A DNA stretch of 64,000 nt from Siphonodentalium dalli (Eukaryota > Mollusca > Scaphopoda > Gadilida > Siphonodentaliidae): positions 187,096,209-187,160,208 of the forward strand of contig CP136064.1 in the NCBI GenBank assembly GCA_032622095.1. The letters are read 5' to 3'. The position numbers and the translations under genes were made by a program. Position 1 is the stretch's first letter. The number at the start of each line of letters is the position of its first letter. Below are positions 1 through 53,499 of the stretch, piece after piece. Below the pieces are notes generated by a model. It had not been told where the DNA came from, did not search any database, and saw nothing but the letters and a program-made list of their open reading frames with translations.

Positions 1-2211
1 CGCAGTAATGCAATATATAGTAGGTCTACATGATTTATTGACTGATAAAATGGAATGATACCACTAAATGATCATGTTAAATGTTACTTTGCATATTTTT
101 TTTTTAATTAATTTCCCAAATCTGATGGGTTTGTTTGCTTAGTGATACTTAGACTAGAGGATGAAGCCTAACTATATTTACGTGATTTCTGATCGGGAAA
201 ATAAGAGGATTATCTTGCTGGCTTCGGGATAAGATATTAACTGGAGGATAACTGGATATATTTTTGCATTTATTTAGGTTCCCGTAGTAATGCATGCTTT
301 ATAGAATAAGTAATGCCTAATATTATCAATTAGTGAACATTGTATATGATATTTCGTTGTTTTTTTTAAAATTAAATATCTAATTATATATTTTGTTTAG
401 CTTAGATGAAAAAAAAATAAGGTTTACCATCCAGTTCATTAAGTTGTGTTAAGATTTAATTTTTTAAGTTAGGACTGACATTGAAGTGATCAGTACGTTA
501 CTAAACATAACTTATTTAACTGAATGGTAAGTTTAGACAGCCCAACTACATGGGTGACCATTAATCAAATTGTTTGCGAGACTGGGTGTTTTCTTTGCGA
601 AAAGGATCTGTCCCTCTTTGAAGATTCATTTCGGCAATGTCTGTTGTGATAGGGTTGTGACTAATTATCAACTGGTGTTAGTACTTTTTCACCTACTCAT
701 AGATGAGTGACAAATAAATAATTAAATTTCAATGTTATACTTACCATTTTATTTGTATACAAATGTAACTACCATGCACGATCGCCTATCTTACTATATA
801 AATAAAGCCATCTGTTCAAATTTTACAATTAATCAACACCTGTTGAGTAAACGCGGCTACTGTTGATTAAACTTCGCAGAGTGGATTAAAAATTCGCCAT
901 ACAATTTGAACGGAAAATTGTTTATCCATAGCATTGTAAAAATCGTGGCATAAACAGAGTGGATTAAACTTCCTCCATATACAATTTGAACGGAAAAGCG
1001 TTTATCCATCGCATTTTGTTTCTGAATAAAAAATGTTTCTGAAGCATAAGTTGAATAATTATTATCCGGCTAATTAAGTGATCGTGTTTTGATTGGACAT
1101 ATATTTTTCTAATGGTCATCTCTGCGTTCTGATTGGTCAAATAGTAATGTCGAGTTTTGTGCAGAAGAAATTCGGAATTATTTATTTGATTTTGTGATTA
1201 TTTCCATTAATTTTAATTTTAATTCTAATTAACAAATTATAGCGTTCTGTATTGGTATATTACTACCACCAATTGTAATACTTTTATTTTAATAACATGT
1301 CATATACAGTCTCAACAACTCCAATACAAATTAATTATTTAAAGTTACCATCGGATCGGTATTGGTGTATATTTAAATGAGATATTGAGTAGGATGGCGG
1401 ATACTATATTAATTCGTTTTCCCATTTTATTATTGTGAATTATTTAGTATTCTTAATTAGTATTCTCGATCAGTATTGATATCAATTTAATTTAAGTTGT
1501 AAACCATCTTCAATCGGTGTAATTGTGGAAATAATGTAGTATTGATATATAGAACCAGAAATCGACTATTACTAAAGTTCGGCGACGAAATTGTACAGCG
1601 AAAACATCATCCATTCCAAAAATCCCAAGGATCGGCGAGTAATCATAATGCTATCTACAGGCAATCTAAAATATCACATCCCATATCAAGAAACTAAATA
1701 AATATAACTTACCTTGTACCATGAAAAATATATTTGTTTTATACCATTGCTTGTGCTTCATTTTTTTGTGCTGTCATTTACATATTATGTTATAAACGTT
1801 TTGTTGCATGTTTTGATATTCAATAAACTATGAAAATTATCAAATTATCCTAGCTAACGCATCCATGCCCACTCACCTATAGTGATGAATCGAGAAATCT
1901 GATAATCCTCTTATTTTCTGCTCCAAAAGCCACACAAATCAATGCAAAAATACAATCAGTTATCCTCCAGTTAATATCTTATCCCGAAGCCAGCAAGATA
2001 ATCCTCTTATTTTCCCGATCCGAAATCACGTAATTTTAGTTGGGCTTCATCTTCTAGTCTAAGTATCACTTTGCAAACAAACCCATCAGATTTGGGGAAA
2101 TTAATTATAAAAAAAATATGCAAAGTAACATTTAACATGATCATTTAGTGGTATCAATCCATTTTATCAGTCAATAAATCATGTAGACCTACTATATATT
2201 GCATTACTGCG
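1..2211. mobile_element. DNA transposon with ~270-bp terminal inverted repeats, no transposase seen
   Basis: The first ~272 bases recur in reverse complement at about 1941-2211. The outer ends read CGCAGTAATGC and GCATTACTGCG; the arms differ by scattered substitutions and small indels. The 1.67-kb interior is AT-rich and has no open frame worth calling, so this is a non-autonomous or gutted element. The left end coincides with the window start, so the true terminus and target duplication cannot be seen. Just outside the right arm is a run of GGGACCTAC-like motifs and a short palindrome at 2263-2279 (TACTGC/GCAGTA), which may belong to the element's real end. Superfamily not assigned. Confidence 0.8.
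877..1018. repeat. two-copy tandem repeat inside the 1-2211 element
   Basis: Copies at about 877-952 and 955-1018 share CAGAGTGGATTAAA, then ACAATTTGAACGGAAAA and GTTTATCCAT with a few differences. Subterminal repeats like this can be transposase-binding sites; that role is inference. Confidence 0.65.
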
Positions 2212-2283
2212 GGGACCTACGCGAATTGAGTGACCTACGGAGATTTACGCAAATCTAGGGACCTACTGCATAACGCAGTACCC

Positions 2284-2622
2284 TCATCCAATGAATCTCT
2301 ACTGCAGCTACGCCCGTACGTAGAGATCATATTCCACTAGTTCAAAATATGGGAAATTTGTCATATGGTGTGACAGGCATTTGTATGAGTTTATAACATT
2401 GCAAAAACAATATAGGTAATAGTGTATTTCACTGTAGGGGAGGCGCGGCATATTGGAACGTGAGGTATATTGAAATACCCAATATATCTGGGTACTGCGT
2501 TTTTGCAATGTTATAAACTCATACAAATCCCTGTCACACCATATGACAAATTTCCCATATTTTGAACTAGTGGAATATGATCTCTACGTACGGGCGTAGC
2601 TGCAGTAGAGATTCATTGGATG
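2284..2622. mobile_element. foldback MITE with ~125-bp near-perfect inverted arms
   Basis: Positions 2284-2409 and 2498-2622 are reverse complements almost base for base (ends TCATCCAATGA and TCATTGGATGA), separated by an ~88-bp loop. The near-identity of the arms suggests a young element. It lies ~500 bp upstream of the COQ5 start codon. A diverged piece of one arm (CACGTAGAGATTATATTCCA) is found at about 54882-54920. No coding capacity. Confidence 0.85.
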
Positions 2623-3118
2623 ATCTATGGGATGCTACACATCTTCGTTGAATGCATTTCCCCAAGCTGTCCAGTCACAGTTTTTAAAGTCCCATAATGT
2701 TTTATCAATAGATTTTTCTGATTTGTGGAGCTCAAAGTTGATTATGGAGTCGTCTGTTCGAACATTCCCCTTCCGATCGATGAACCGAGTAGTATCTATG
2801 TTATCTAGAACACGTGAGAAAGTGATATCGATAGATCTATGATATTCATGTCTAGTCCAAGTGTATGCATTCACCAGCAATGTGTAAGGTTGTGGCTGTC
2901 TGTCACATTAAGCAGAGTTCTACCCATACGAACAGATGAGATTTGCAGATATCGTTTTGTGTTTCCCATGCAATGTTCCTACAATTGAAGTCCCATAGAA
3001 CTACTCGACCCCTCTTCGTAATGCACATAAATAAGCCGGACGTGTGAGAATATTATAGAGATAGTGTCTGTGTTGGTACCTAAATGACGTTGTTTTTTGC
3101 TTCCCTATAGAATTAAAA
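2623..3118 (+). promoter_or_regulatory. probable COQ5 promoter and 5' UTR region
   Basis: This ~500-bp stretch lies between the foldback MITE and the COQ5 start codon, so the proximal promoter and 5' UTR must lie here or overlap the MITE. I see no convincing TATA box or other core element. An 81-codon minus-strand frame over 2635-2880 has a composition vaguely like a LINE endonuclease domain, but no motif could be confirmed. Assignment rests on position only. Confidence 0.4.
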
Positions 3119-44771
<41,653 letters not shown>

Positions 44772-45091
44772 TTACTGAGGCCTCGATCGACTATTCACAA
44801 TGTGCACCAATACAATACGCATTGGGTGATGATGTGTCTTAAGAAATGACATTGGCCGTCAGTTTCATTTAAAAGCGATCTTACGCAACATCTGCTCATT
44901 CATAACCATGATGTTGTGGTTCCTTTTCTAATAATATCTTTTGCATTATGATCTTTTGGAATTTCAGTGCCAATGTTGCTCATATAGGTCATGTATTACT
45001 GCAATTGTGCAATAATGTCTTAAGTAAGACGGCACATTTATTTATATATAATTCATAGCAGCCATTGTCCTCCAGATCAGGGACGTTATTA

Positions 45092-45162
45092 TAATAAACT
45101 GTAACATTATAAGTTATAACTCTTTAATGCCAAATTAAAGAGATATAATGTTACAGTTTATC
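45092..45162. repeat. hairpin with ~33-bp arms
   Basis: ATAAACTGTAACATTATA ... ACTCTTTAAT / ATTAAAGAG ... TATAATGTTACAGTTTAT around a 4-base centre (GCCA). AT-rich foldback. Confidence 0.8.
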
Positions 45163-45484
45163 ATTTATTTATAGTTGGTTAGGAGTATGCTGAACATTGT
45201 TGAGGTGGATGTGGATACATACATACTTACATCCCAACAGTAACTGTACTACAACAAAAAAGTTACGACTAGTTATTATTATGTTATGCAGGTAAAGTTA
45301 AGGCCTTTTATTTAGTTTTAACCAATCAGCTTGACGTATTTTATTTTATAGTGGGAAATTATTTGTGATTGAGTATTTAAAGGTTCGCATTTGAGTTATT
45401 TCTGCAAGTGATTTTTTATATCGACTGAGCGTGTAGTATTTTGTGGAAATTTTAGAGGATGGTAACTTGTTCCGCTATATTTGA

Positions 45485-46938
45485 TTGTCCCCCGAAAAAA
45501 ATTAAATAGCTGGTGTCCGTCTGTCCGTCCGTCCGTCCGGAAATGGTTTCCGGATGATAACTTTAGTTTCGGATATTAGATCAAAAGCAAATTTCATAGG
45601 TGAGTTTATCAGACCAAAATACAGGTCAAGTTTGAATATGGGTTTGCTCCGCGCATTTTTGCTAGAGTTATGGCCCTTTTTTTACTTAGAATCTTGTAAT
45701 TTTCTGGTTTCCGGATGATAACTTCAGTTTGTGTGATCATATCTGAACCAAATTTGGCATGTGAGTTTATCAGCCCTATGTACAGGTCAAGTTTGAATAT
45801 GGGTATGCTCCGCCCATTTTTGCGAGAGTTGTGGCCCTTTTTGTCCGCCGACCCAACGGGTTCGGAGGACTATTATAATCAGCCTGTGCGTCCGTGCGTC
45901 CGAGGTTTCCGGATGATAACTTTAGTTAGAGTGAACCAAATTAAATTAAATTTGGTATGTGGGTTTACTAGCAGAAAAGACAGGTCAAGTTCGAATTCTG
46001 GTTTCCGTCCGCCAATTTTCACCAGAGTTATGCCCCCTTTTTGACTTAGAATTTGACCGTCTGTTAACATTTTTGGTTTTCGACCGATAACTCCAGTTTG
46101 GATTATTTGATCTGAACCAAAGTTGGTATGTGTATTTTCCAGCTAAAGATACAGGCCAAGTTCGAATATGGGTTCCGTCCAATTATTTTTACATGAGTTA
46201 CGGCCCTTTTTCGACTTAGAATTTGACCGTCTGTTAACATTTTTGGTTTCCGACAGATAACTCCAGTTTGGATTATTTGATCTGAACCAAAGTTGGTATG
46301 TGTCTTTCTCCCAGCAAAACACAGATCGAGTTCGAATTCGGGTTCCGCCCGCCAATTTTCACCAGAGTTATGTCCCTTTTTTACTTAGAATTTTTGCCAA
46401 TTTGAGGTTTCCGGATGATAACTTTAGTAAATGTGTACTGAATGAAATTAAATTTGGTATGTAGGTTTACTAGCACTAAAGACAGGTTTTTATGCGCAAA
46501 CAACGGTCGTATCAAGCCCACGCGGACATGAGGTCTACCGACCTTTTATTCAACTTGTTTTACATAGAAAATTTCTCACTTTTTCGGTTTCCGGATGATA
46601 TCTCAAGTTTGGATCCTTTAATTGCAAATACCGTTTTTATGTGGATCAGTCATATCAAGATACAGGTCAAGTTCGAATTTGAGTTTGATCCGATGATTTT
46701 TCTCAGAGTTATGGGCTTTTCGACTTAGAAAATTAAATTTTTCTTGTAATTTTCTTCATTTTGTGCCAATTTGAGGTTATATTTTGACTTTAAGAGTTTT
46801 TTTTATTATTTGGTTATTTGTATGCATGTCAGTAATGAGACAATGCACAAGTGTCTTATCCATATAGTATACTTCTACAAAGCCTCCGCTCCAAATGAAG
46901 CCACCGGTTCGGGGGACACTGGCCGAGCGGCCTTTTAT
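45485..46938 (+). mobile_element. palindrome-headed tandem-module element (CCCCCGAA type), with a second head inside
   Basis: Head TTGTCCCCCGAAAAAAATT, GTCCGTCTGTCCGTCCGTCC, then modules of ~170 bp: GGTTTCCGGATGATAACTTT, ACCAAATTTGGTATGTG, ACAGGTCAAGTTCGAA, CACCAGAGTTATG.CCCTTTTT, CTTAGAA. At 45843 another head occurs (GTCCGCCGACCC AAC GGGTTCGGAGGAC) followed by its own CGTCC tract, as if two families were joined. Tail GGTTCGGGGGACACT, hairpin GGCCGAGCGGCC, TTTTATT. Confidence 0.75.
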
Positions 46939-47037
46939 TACATCATCATTTTGGCAAAATAGTCATTGTGGACTGTTAATTACCCACAAACTGCAAACTA
47001 CCGGTAGTGGCTGGGAACATGGGTGAACAATTGTTTT

Positions 47038-48080
47038 TGTCCCCCGAAAAAAAATTCGGGGACTATTAAAATAGCCGGTGTCCGTCCGTCCGTCCGTCCG
47101 TCCGTCCGGAAATGGTTTCCGGATGATAACTTTAGTTTCGGTTTTTATATCAAAAGCAAATTTCATAGGTGAGTTTATCAGACCAAAATACAGGTCAAGT
47201 TCGAATATGGGTTTGCTCCGCCCATTTTTGCAAGAGTTATGGTCCTTTTTTGACTTAGAAAACCCCTGAAAGTTGGTTTCCGGATGATAACTTTAGTAGA
47301 GTTAATCGGATTCAAACCAAATTTGGTATATTATTTTCTCCCAGCAAAACACAGGTCAAGTTCGAACTTGGGTTCTGCCTGGCAATTTTTTGCAGAGTTA
47401 TGCCCCTTTTTCGACATAGAAAATTCAGTTTTTCTTCTGTTTTTTGGTTTCCGGATGATAACTTGATTTTGGATTGTTTATTTGCAAAACCCGTTTTTTT
47501 GTGGATTACTTATATCAAAATACAGCTCAAGTTCGAATTTCGAACCAAAAGTTGGTGTCCGGATGATAACTTTAGTAGAGTTAATCAGATTTAAACCAAA
47601 TTTTGGTATGTGTGTTTCTCCCAGCAAAACACAGGTCAAGTTCGAATTCGGGTTCCGCCCGCCAATTTTCACCAGAGTTATGTCCCTTTTTTACTTAGAA
47701 TTTTTGCCAATTTGAGTTTTCCGGATGATAACTTTAGTAAATGTGTACTGAATGAAATTAAATTTGGTATATGTAGGTTTACTACACAAAAGACAGATCA
47801 AATTCGATTTCGTGTTCCGCCATGCCAATTTTTATACGCAAACAACGGTCGTATGGGCTTTTTGACTTAGAAAATTCAATTTTTCTTGTAATTTTCTTCA
47901 TTTTATGCCCAATTGAGGTTACCGTATATTTTGACTTTAAGAGTTTTTTTAAGATTTGGTTATTTGTATGCATGTCAGTAATGAGACAATGTCTTATCCA
48001 TATAGTATACTTCTACAAAGCCTCCGCTCCAAATGAAGCCACCGGTTCGGGGGACACTGTGGCCGAGCGGGCCTTTTATT
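47038..48080 (+). mobile_element. palindrome-headed tandem-module element (CCCCCGAA type)
   Basis: Head GTCCCCCGAA and TTCGGGGAC around an A-run (47039-47064), GTCCGTCC tract, about five GGTTTCCGGATGATAACTTT modules, then a 3' part almost identical to that of 45485-46938 (CTACAAAGCCTCCGCTCCAA) and the tail TTCGGGGGACACTGTGGCCG AGCGGGCC. Confidence 0.75.
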
Positions 48081-48256
48081 ATTCTAGAACTTGGATGAGA
48101 TCCCTGAGTAGACCATGTATCGACCAGAGACTCCCATATGTGTCACTTCCAAGCCTGAGTGAGTTTAGTGTGCCTGTCATTTGCAGAATGAGGTCCCCAG
48201 AGGGTGAATTGTTGGAATCTGATGGTATGGTGACCATCAATAGAAGCGGCCTTGGG

Positions 48257-48685
48257 TTAAAGGTACTCAATCCGATTTGATGGTCCCCATATCATCAGAT
48301 TCCAACAACAACAACAACATTTCTTGAAATGCTGATTCAGTTATCAGAATCGAGTAATTGCCCAAAAATAATGCTAACCACAGTCAGCTATAGTATAAAA
48401 TTTCCCAATGAAATTTGCCTGTTTGTCAATTATCTGACACAAAATAGCCACTTGATATTAGAGTTATCCATCTTCATCCGCAATTTGGTCAGAGAAAGTC
48501 TTCTCGTCGACTGTTTACTGGGCCACTTAAAATTGTCGGTGGTGTAAAATAATAGATTTCAAACATCGATATCTGATCCCTCTTAGCTTTGATGGGTGGG
48601 TTCCTCAACTCGAATCAAATATTTTTACCCCCGAAGCCAAGGAAATGGTAATTTGTGAGCATTAAATCGGATTATGCATCTTTAA
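48257..48685. mobile_element. full-length TTAA MITE (AGGTACTCAATCCG family)
   Basis: TTAA/AGGTACTCAATCCGAT left, ATCGGATTATGCATCT/TTAA right. Inverted in orientation relative to 22525 (GTTCCTCAACTCGAATCAAA, ACCCCCGAAGCCAAGGAAAT near the right end). It directly follows a half palindrome of the 40176 family. Confidence 0.85.
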
Positions 48686-49189
48686 AAACCACTGATGCAG
48701 ACTGATGCACATATGTAGTGATGTTCCGATGATCGGAAACGGCCGATAATAGCCCATTGGATATTAATCGTACCTCACAGTTAAACATCGGCTTTTACCT
48801 AATGTCAAAACAAACAAAAACGTTCTAGTATCTAAGCGCAATATGCACGCTTTAATAAACGTACACAATACAACCGTAGTATTGAATGTAAAACGCAGTT
48901 GTAACAGCCTAAAAAGAAGCTATTGGCATCGTCCAAACAGTCTGATATGATTATATATTAGCATGGCGATACACCTGCCTGACATATCCTGTGTAATATG
49001 AAGTTATTGGTTCAATCGGGTGGAAACGAAATAGATTCAAAGAAAGCTTTAAACAGCTGACCTCATTCCCGCCCGTGGATGTATATTATCTCAGTGTTAT
49101 GGCGAGATGACATGGTCTATGGGAATATTTTGTGGAACAACACATGCGTTATGTTGGGAAATTGTAGTTGAACGAAGAGTAATGTCCTA

Positions 49190-50312
49190 TTCCCACAATA
49201 TGACACAAAAGGTGTCTGCACCCACAACAACAACATACATGGACAAATGTTGTAATGGGGGAAGTCGGCATTTTTCATTTGGATCTTTATTCAATGATCT
49301 CGAATGAAACTTTTCAGCCTGACAAACTTGGTATCTGACCAAGTTCTGATTTATGTCCAGGTTACCATCCCCGGTCCAGGGACCAGCCGAGAGGGCGACG
49401 TGGGCGACTTCTTCGCCCTAGCGCCGTCCGCTTCGCCTTATTTTTGCAGTCGGGCGAAGTTCATGTCGCCCTAAAAATTCCAAAGTTGACTGACGAAATT
49501 CGGCAAAATGCCCCAAATAATTTATGATAATTTACAACTGTCAACTGTGATTGCACACAATACTCCACTTACAGGGTGTATCATGGTGTTATAAAACAAT
49601 TAACACCTGTAATGCTCCAATCTGGAAGCATGTTGACAACGGAGTCTGATTACTGGCAGCTGTGAAAACATCGTCGGGCCTCAAGTGTTAATCTGGTTGT
49701 TGTTATTTTTAGATTACTGTGATTACCACACCTTACAATGAAGATTAAAACTCACAACTCTCACAATGTGTCAATTCATCACTCCCTCTATGGAGTTTGG
49801 TTAAAGAAATTTTAAAACAAATTCATTTGTGAAGCATATTAAAATTTCAAACGGGATTACTAACAGAGCGCAGTAAAAGTGTTCATGATTTCGTTTCGTT
49901 TCTGTTTGATAAATATTGTTGGCATTTTTAACAGCCTGAAAAATATGAAATAAAATCCTGTCATTCTCCCACAATTACTATATAAAATGCTGCTATCCTC
50001 TCACAATTATGTTTGGGTATTATTAATAGTTATTAGGGTCATGAAGTGAACATAATGACTCCATATTTCAACCATTGTTTCATAAGTTTAATTGACATAT
50101 TTCATCTCTCCTATTTTCGTTCTATAGCGACTCCTGTCGTAGTACTGATCAATTTAAATTTTGTAGACTCACTTCGCCCTATAGAACGGCCACTTCGCCT
50201 TATTTTTATAGTAGGGCGAAGTCATTTCGCCCTGAAAATCTGGTCTAGGCTGGTCCCTGCCCCGGTCCGCTAGCACGAGAGACCGGTACGCTACCTCTCG
50301 GCTACCAACCAC
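49190..50312 (-). repeat. tRNA-like SINE candidate, interrupted by a hAT-like MITE
   Basis: Parts 49190-49376 and 50260-50312 are continuous with the uninterrupted relative at 63585-63835 (GGACAAATGTTG, TTTGGATCTTTATTCA, TTTTCAGCCTGACAAACTTG, CTAGCA..GGGAGACC). On the minus strand 50304-50294 is TAGCCGAGAGG, a full match to the RNA polymerase III A-box consensus; the expected B box is degraded. SINE status is tentative. Confidence 0.5.
49369..50267. mobile_element. hAT-like MITE with perfect 8-bp duplication
   Basis: CCCCGGTC at 49369-49376 and 50260-50267 flanks 883 bp with ends CAGGGACCAGCC and GGCTGGTCCCTG. Subterminal GGGCGA / TCGCCC repeats are numerous at both ends (GTCGGGCGAAG, TTCGCCCTA). 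No transposase. The interrupted host is the SINE-like repeat. Confidence 0.92.
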
Positions 50313-50317
50313 AGGTC

Positions 50318-50400
50318 CCTGGGGAAAATTACTAAAATACCAATATAGACTACACTGGTATAGTCTATATTGGTATTTTATTAATTTTCCCCTGGGGCCT
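50318..50400. repeat. foldback with ~38-bp arms
   Basis: GGGGAAAATTACTAAAATAC CAATATAGACTA at the left and TAGTCTATATTGGTATTTTA TTAATTTTCCCC at the right around a short centre (CACTGGTA). Confidence 0.85.
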
Positions 50401-50890
50401 GTGCTACCGACTGCCCTGATGGTGGTTTGATACATACCGTATAATAATGTAGTAATTAAATAGTAACATATATAATAAATGTATTGTATTGGCGCTGTAT
50501 TTTTATGAACTGTTTTCTGTTTTTATATTCGTTACTTTTGTTATTTTTGACGAACTCATACAATTTATAAAAAAAATAAAATACAGGAGCTTTGGGGTAA
50601 CTATATTAATTACGTGCTCGCCACATTGGGTACCGGTTAGACTTTTTGCAGGATGTATGTATTCGTGGATGTATCTTTGCGAAAGTCTCATGTAACTTTT
50701 AGGACCGCGTTAATTGCATTCGATATTTAGATGTGAACAATGGCTGGGCCACTCTTGAAGATTTTATTTCTGGAACACAATGCATAATATAACAGCTAAC
50801 ATTGCTGATGAGGCATATCTCAGTTGAAAGTAGACTAAATGTCGTATTGCGAAGTTGTTGGGGTATATTTAATCCGATTAGTAGATTTTT

Positions 50891-51634
50891 ATACGCCCGT
50901 TTGAAAAAACGGCCGTATTATAGTATTGGTCTGTCCGTCCGTCCGTCCGGGCGTCCGTTAACCTGGTTTCCGGATGATAACTTTAGTTAGAGCGAACCAA
51001 ATTTAATAAAATTTGGTATGTGGGTTTATTAGCCGAAAAGTAAGTTCAAGTTTGAATTTGGGTTCCGCCCGCCAATTTTCACCGGAGTTATGCCCCTTAT
51101 TTGACGTTTTTTTACTTAGAAAATCCTTGAAATTTGTTGTCCGGATGATAACTTTAGTATAGTTTATCGGAATGAATCCAAATTTGGTATATTACTTTCT
51201 CCCACCAAAACACAGGTCAAGTTCGAACTTGGGTTCTGTCCGACCATTTTTGGCAGAGTTATGCCCCTTTTTCGACTCAGAAAATTCAGTTTTTCTTATG
51301 TTTTTTGGTTTCCGGATGATAACTCGGTTTTGGAATGTTTATACGCAAAACCCGTTTTTTTGTGGATTACATATATCGAAATACAGGTCAAGTCCGAATT
51401 TCGTTTTAATCCGATAATTTTTGCGAGAGTTATGGCCCCTTTTTTGACGTAATTTGACTTAGAAAATCCCTGAAATTTGTTGTCCGGATGATAACTTTAG
51501 TTAGAGTGAACCGATTTCAATCAAATTTGGTATGTGGGTTTACTAGGAGAAAAGACAGCTCAAGTTCGAATTTGGGTTCCATCTGCCAATTTTCCCCAGA
51601 GAGGGCGTATTTTGCACGCCCAGCGTAGCTCTTG
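50891..51634 (+). mobile_element. palindrome-headed tandem-module element (ATACGCCC type)
   Basis: Head ATACGCCCGTTT and AAACGGCCGTAT (50891-50918), GTCCGTCCGTCCGTCCGGGC, about three modules (TCCGGATGATAACTTTAG, AATTTGGTATGTGGGTTTA, AGTTCGAATTTGGGTTCC). Tail GGGCGTATTTTGCACGCCC (a hairpin that also mirrors the head), then AGCGTAGCTCTTG before TTTT. Inserted next to T-runs on both sides. Confidence 0.8.
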
Positions 51635-53109
51635 TTTTGTCTGCATTGAGAGGCTTTCTGGTGTGATGAATGAGAAACCTTCAGTGATAAGCTGCAAATT
51701 TTGTAATAATTTGAAGGATAAGTTATTTTGACTGAATTCTGAAGTGATGCATTCATGAAACCAATATATTTTATATTTATATAATTATATGCCTTTGTTA
51801 TAGTGATGCTCTCATTACAAGTTACAGCGTATGCAATGAAATATTTTTAGCTCCACTTTGAACTTAGAGGCGATCTCGCGAAACAAAAGTTGAGTAGGCG
51901 GAACTATAAAAGCTTCCCAGTTGTTAAAAGACAAAAGGTGTGACCAATGGGAATTTGGGAAATCTCAGACAAATATGACAGCAATTATTATCCATCAATC
52001 TAAATCTAATTAATAATCATCGCCATTCCATACACTGTCACAACTTACAAGTATTCAATCAAGACTTTTACACCGCGTTCAGGTGTTCCCCCGCACGGTC
52101 ATAACCGTTAATCTGAGTCGGCACCTTTGATCTCTATGTCAAACAACTACCGGTACACATCAAAGACAGCGCACAACTGATGACGGCGGAAATATCTTTG
52201 CGACAGTGATTATATATCTTTGATGTATTTGGCTTTGAAACTATACCGAGATAGGGACTGCAATGAATATATATAGGTCCATTATGGGAACAAACGCACA
52301 ATATATATAAACATCGGAATCGGAAATCGGCCGATTGTGCCTCCAGTTATCGGAAATCGTTCCGATGGGCTTTTTCATTATCGGAACATCACTATACATA
52401 TGTACCATCATGTAATTGGTATGTTTGGAAGTTTTTCAGAACTGTTCCCTGGTTAACTGAGGGACCAGGTTATCTTCCTCTTAGCCCTTTCAATGCTGTA
52501 TATAATCAATTGTTGCCTTCATTTGTACATACTAATATGGTGTACATGACCACAGATGAGCCGACCATTTGGAATGAGTCTACATTAATAGTTCTCGGGG
52601 TGTGCAGGAAGACAGCCTACCTCTAGCAGTTTCTAATGTCTCAGATACATACAAACATTGCTAACACACAATATTTTGGGATAGCTCAATGTAAAATCCA
52701 CATGGGCTGTTGAAACGGAATCGCATTCAGGTACTGGTAACTTGGTCAATTTTCCATGGATTTAGAAAATTTTCATGGCATTGTCATCGGTGTGACATGT
52801 TGACCATGACATGTAAGTTTGGTCACGATCGGAGAGAATTTATTTTTTACGAATTTGATAAAACTCCCCCACACAGCGGTCAATAATCAGAAAACGGCCA
52901 TTTTGTAGAAATTAACTAAATTTAAGTTACTCTAGATCACAGTATTTGTCCTGTTTCGCTACCTCAATGCGTTCCAGCGATATTCTACAATTGTCGGTAA
53001 ATGTGAAAGGCTGCATTATGGGCCATAACTCCATAAAGCAAGCACAAAATTCTCAATGGCTTACTGTAGATTATGTAAACACACCAAAAATTTCAGCGTT
53101 CTACATTAA

Positions 53110-53155
53110 CAGCTCCTGAGATTAAGTGTTACGGCTCCTGAGATTAAGTGTTACA
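53110..53155. repeat. 22-bp tandem duplication
   Basis: GCTCCTGAGATTAAGTGTTA occurs twice in succession. Confidence 0.85.
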
Positions 53156-53499
53156 AATTTACTAGGAATAATAATAATAATGATAATATTAATACAGGGG
53201 GGAGTCTGCAAACAAAATTTGTATATAGGGCGGGGTGGGTGGTTGGTCCAGAGGCCGAAAAAATCGTGCTTGTAAATTGTTTCCAAAATGGTTTTATTTC
53301 AAACAATTTACAAGTACTGACCATGTAATGTTGTTTGTAAGCATGTTAGTACCATGCTTGTTGGTATATGGCTATATATGCAGCTATAGTGACTCTTTAG
53401 CCTCAGATTTAACAACATTCTGGATTTCACAGGATCCCGACCCACTTCACAGTGAACCACCGTAATAGCGTTCAGGAAACTTAACCCATGGTTGAGTTA

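Larger units (their letters stand above)
48708..52402. mobile_element. 3.7-kb hAT-like element, host of nested insertions
   Basis: Ends TAGTGATGTTCCGAT (48716) and ATCGGAACATCACTA (to 52394), with further inverted CGGAAACGGCCGAT-like motifs inside. Flanked by CACATATG (48708-48715) and TACATATG (52395-52402), an 8-bp duplication with one mismatch. No transposase frame. It contains a SINE-like repeat, the hAT-like MITE 49377-50259, a foldback at 50318-50400 and the Helentron-like element 50891-51634. Confidence 0.75.

Noticed and set aside
2635-2880. Minus-strand 81-codon frame with a LINE-endonuclease flavour
   Set aside because: No catalytic motif or continuation could be identified; lies between a MITE and the COQ5 start and may be chance.
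45715-48280. Several frames with repeated 'ITLV...SSSN.G..PF' peptides
   Set aside because: Translations of the tandem DNA modules in different frames; the repetition is at DNA level and frames break between units.
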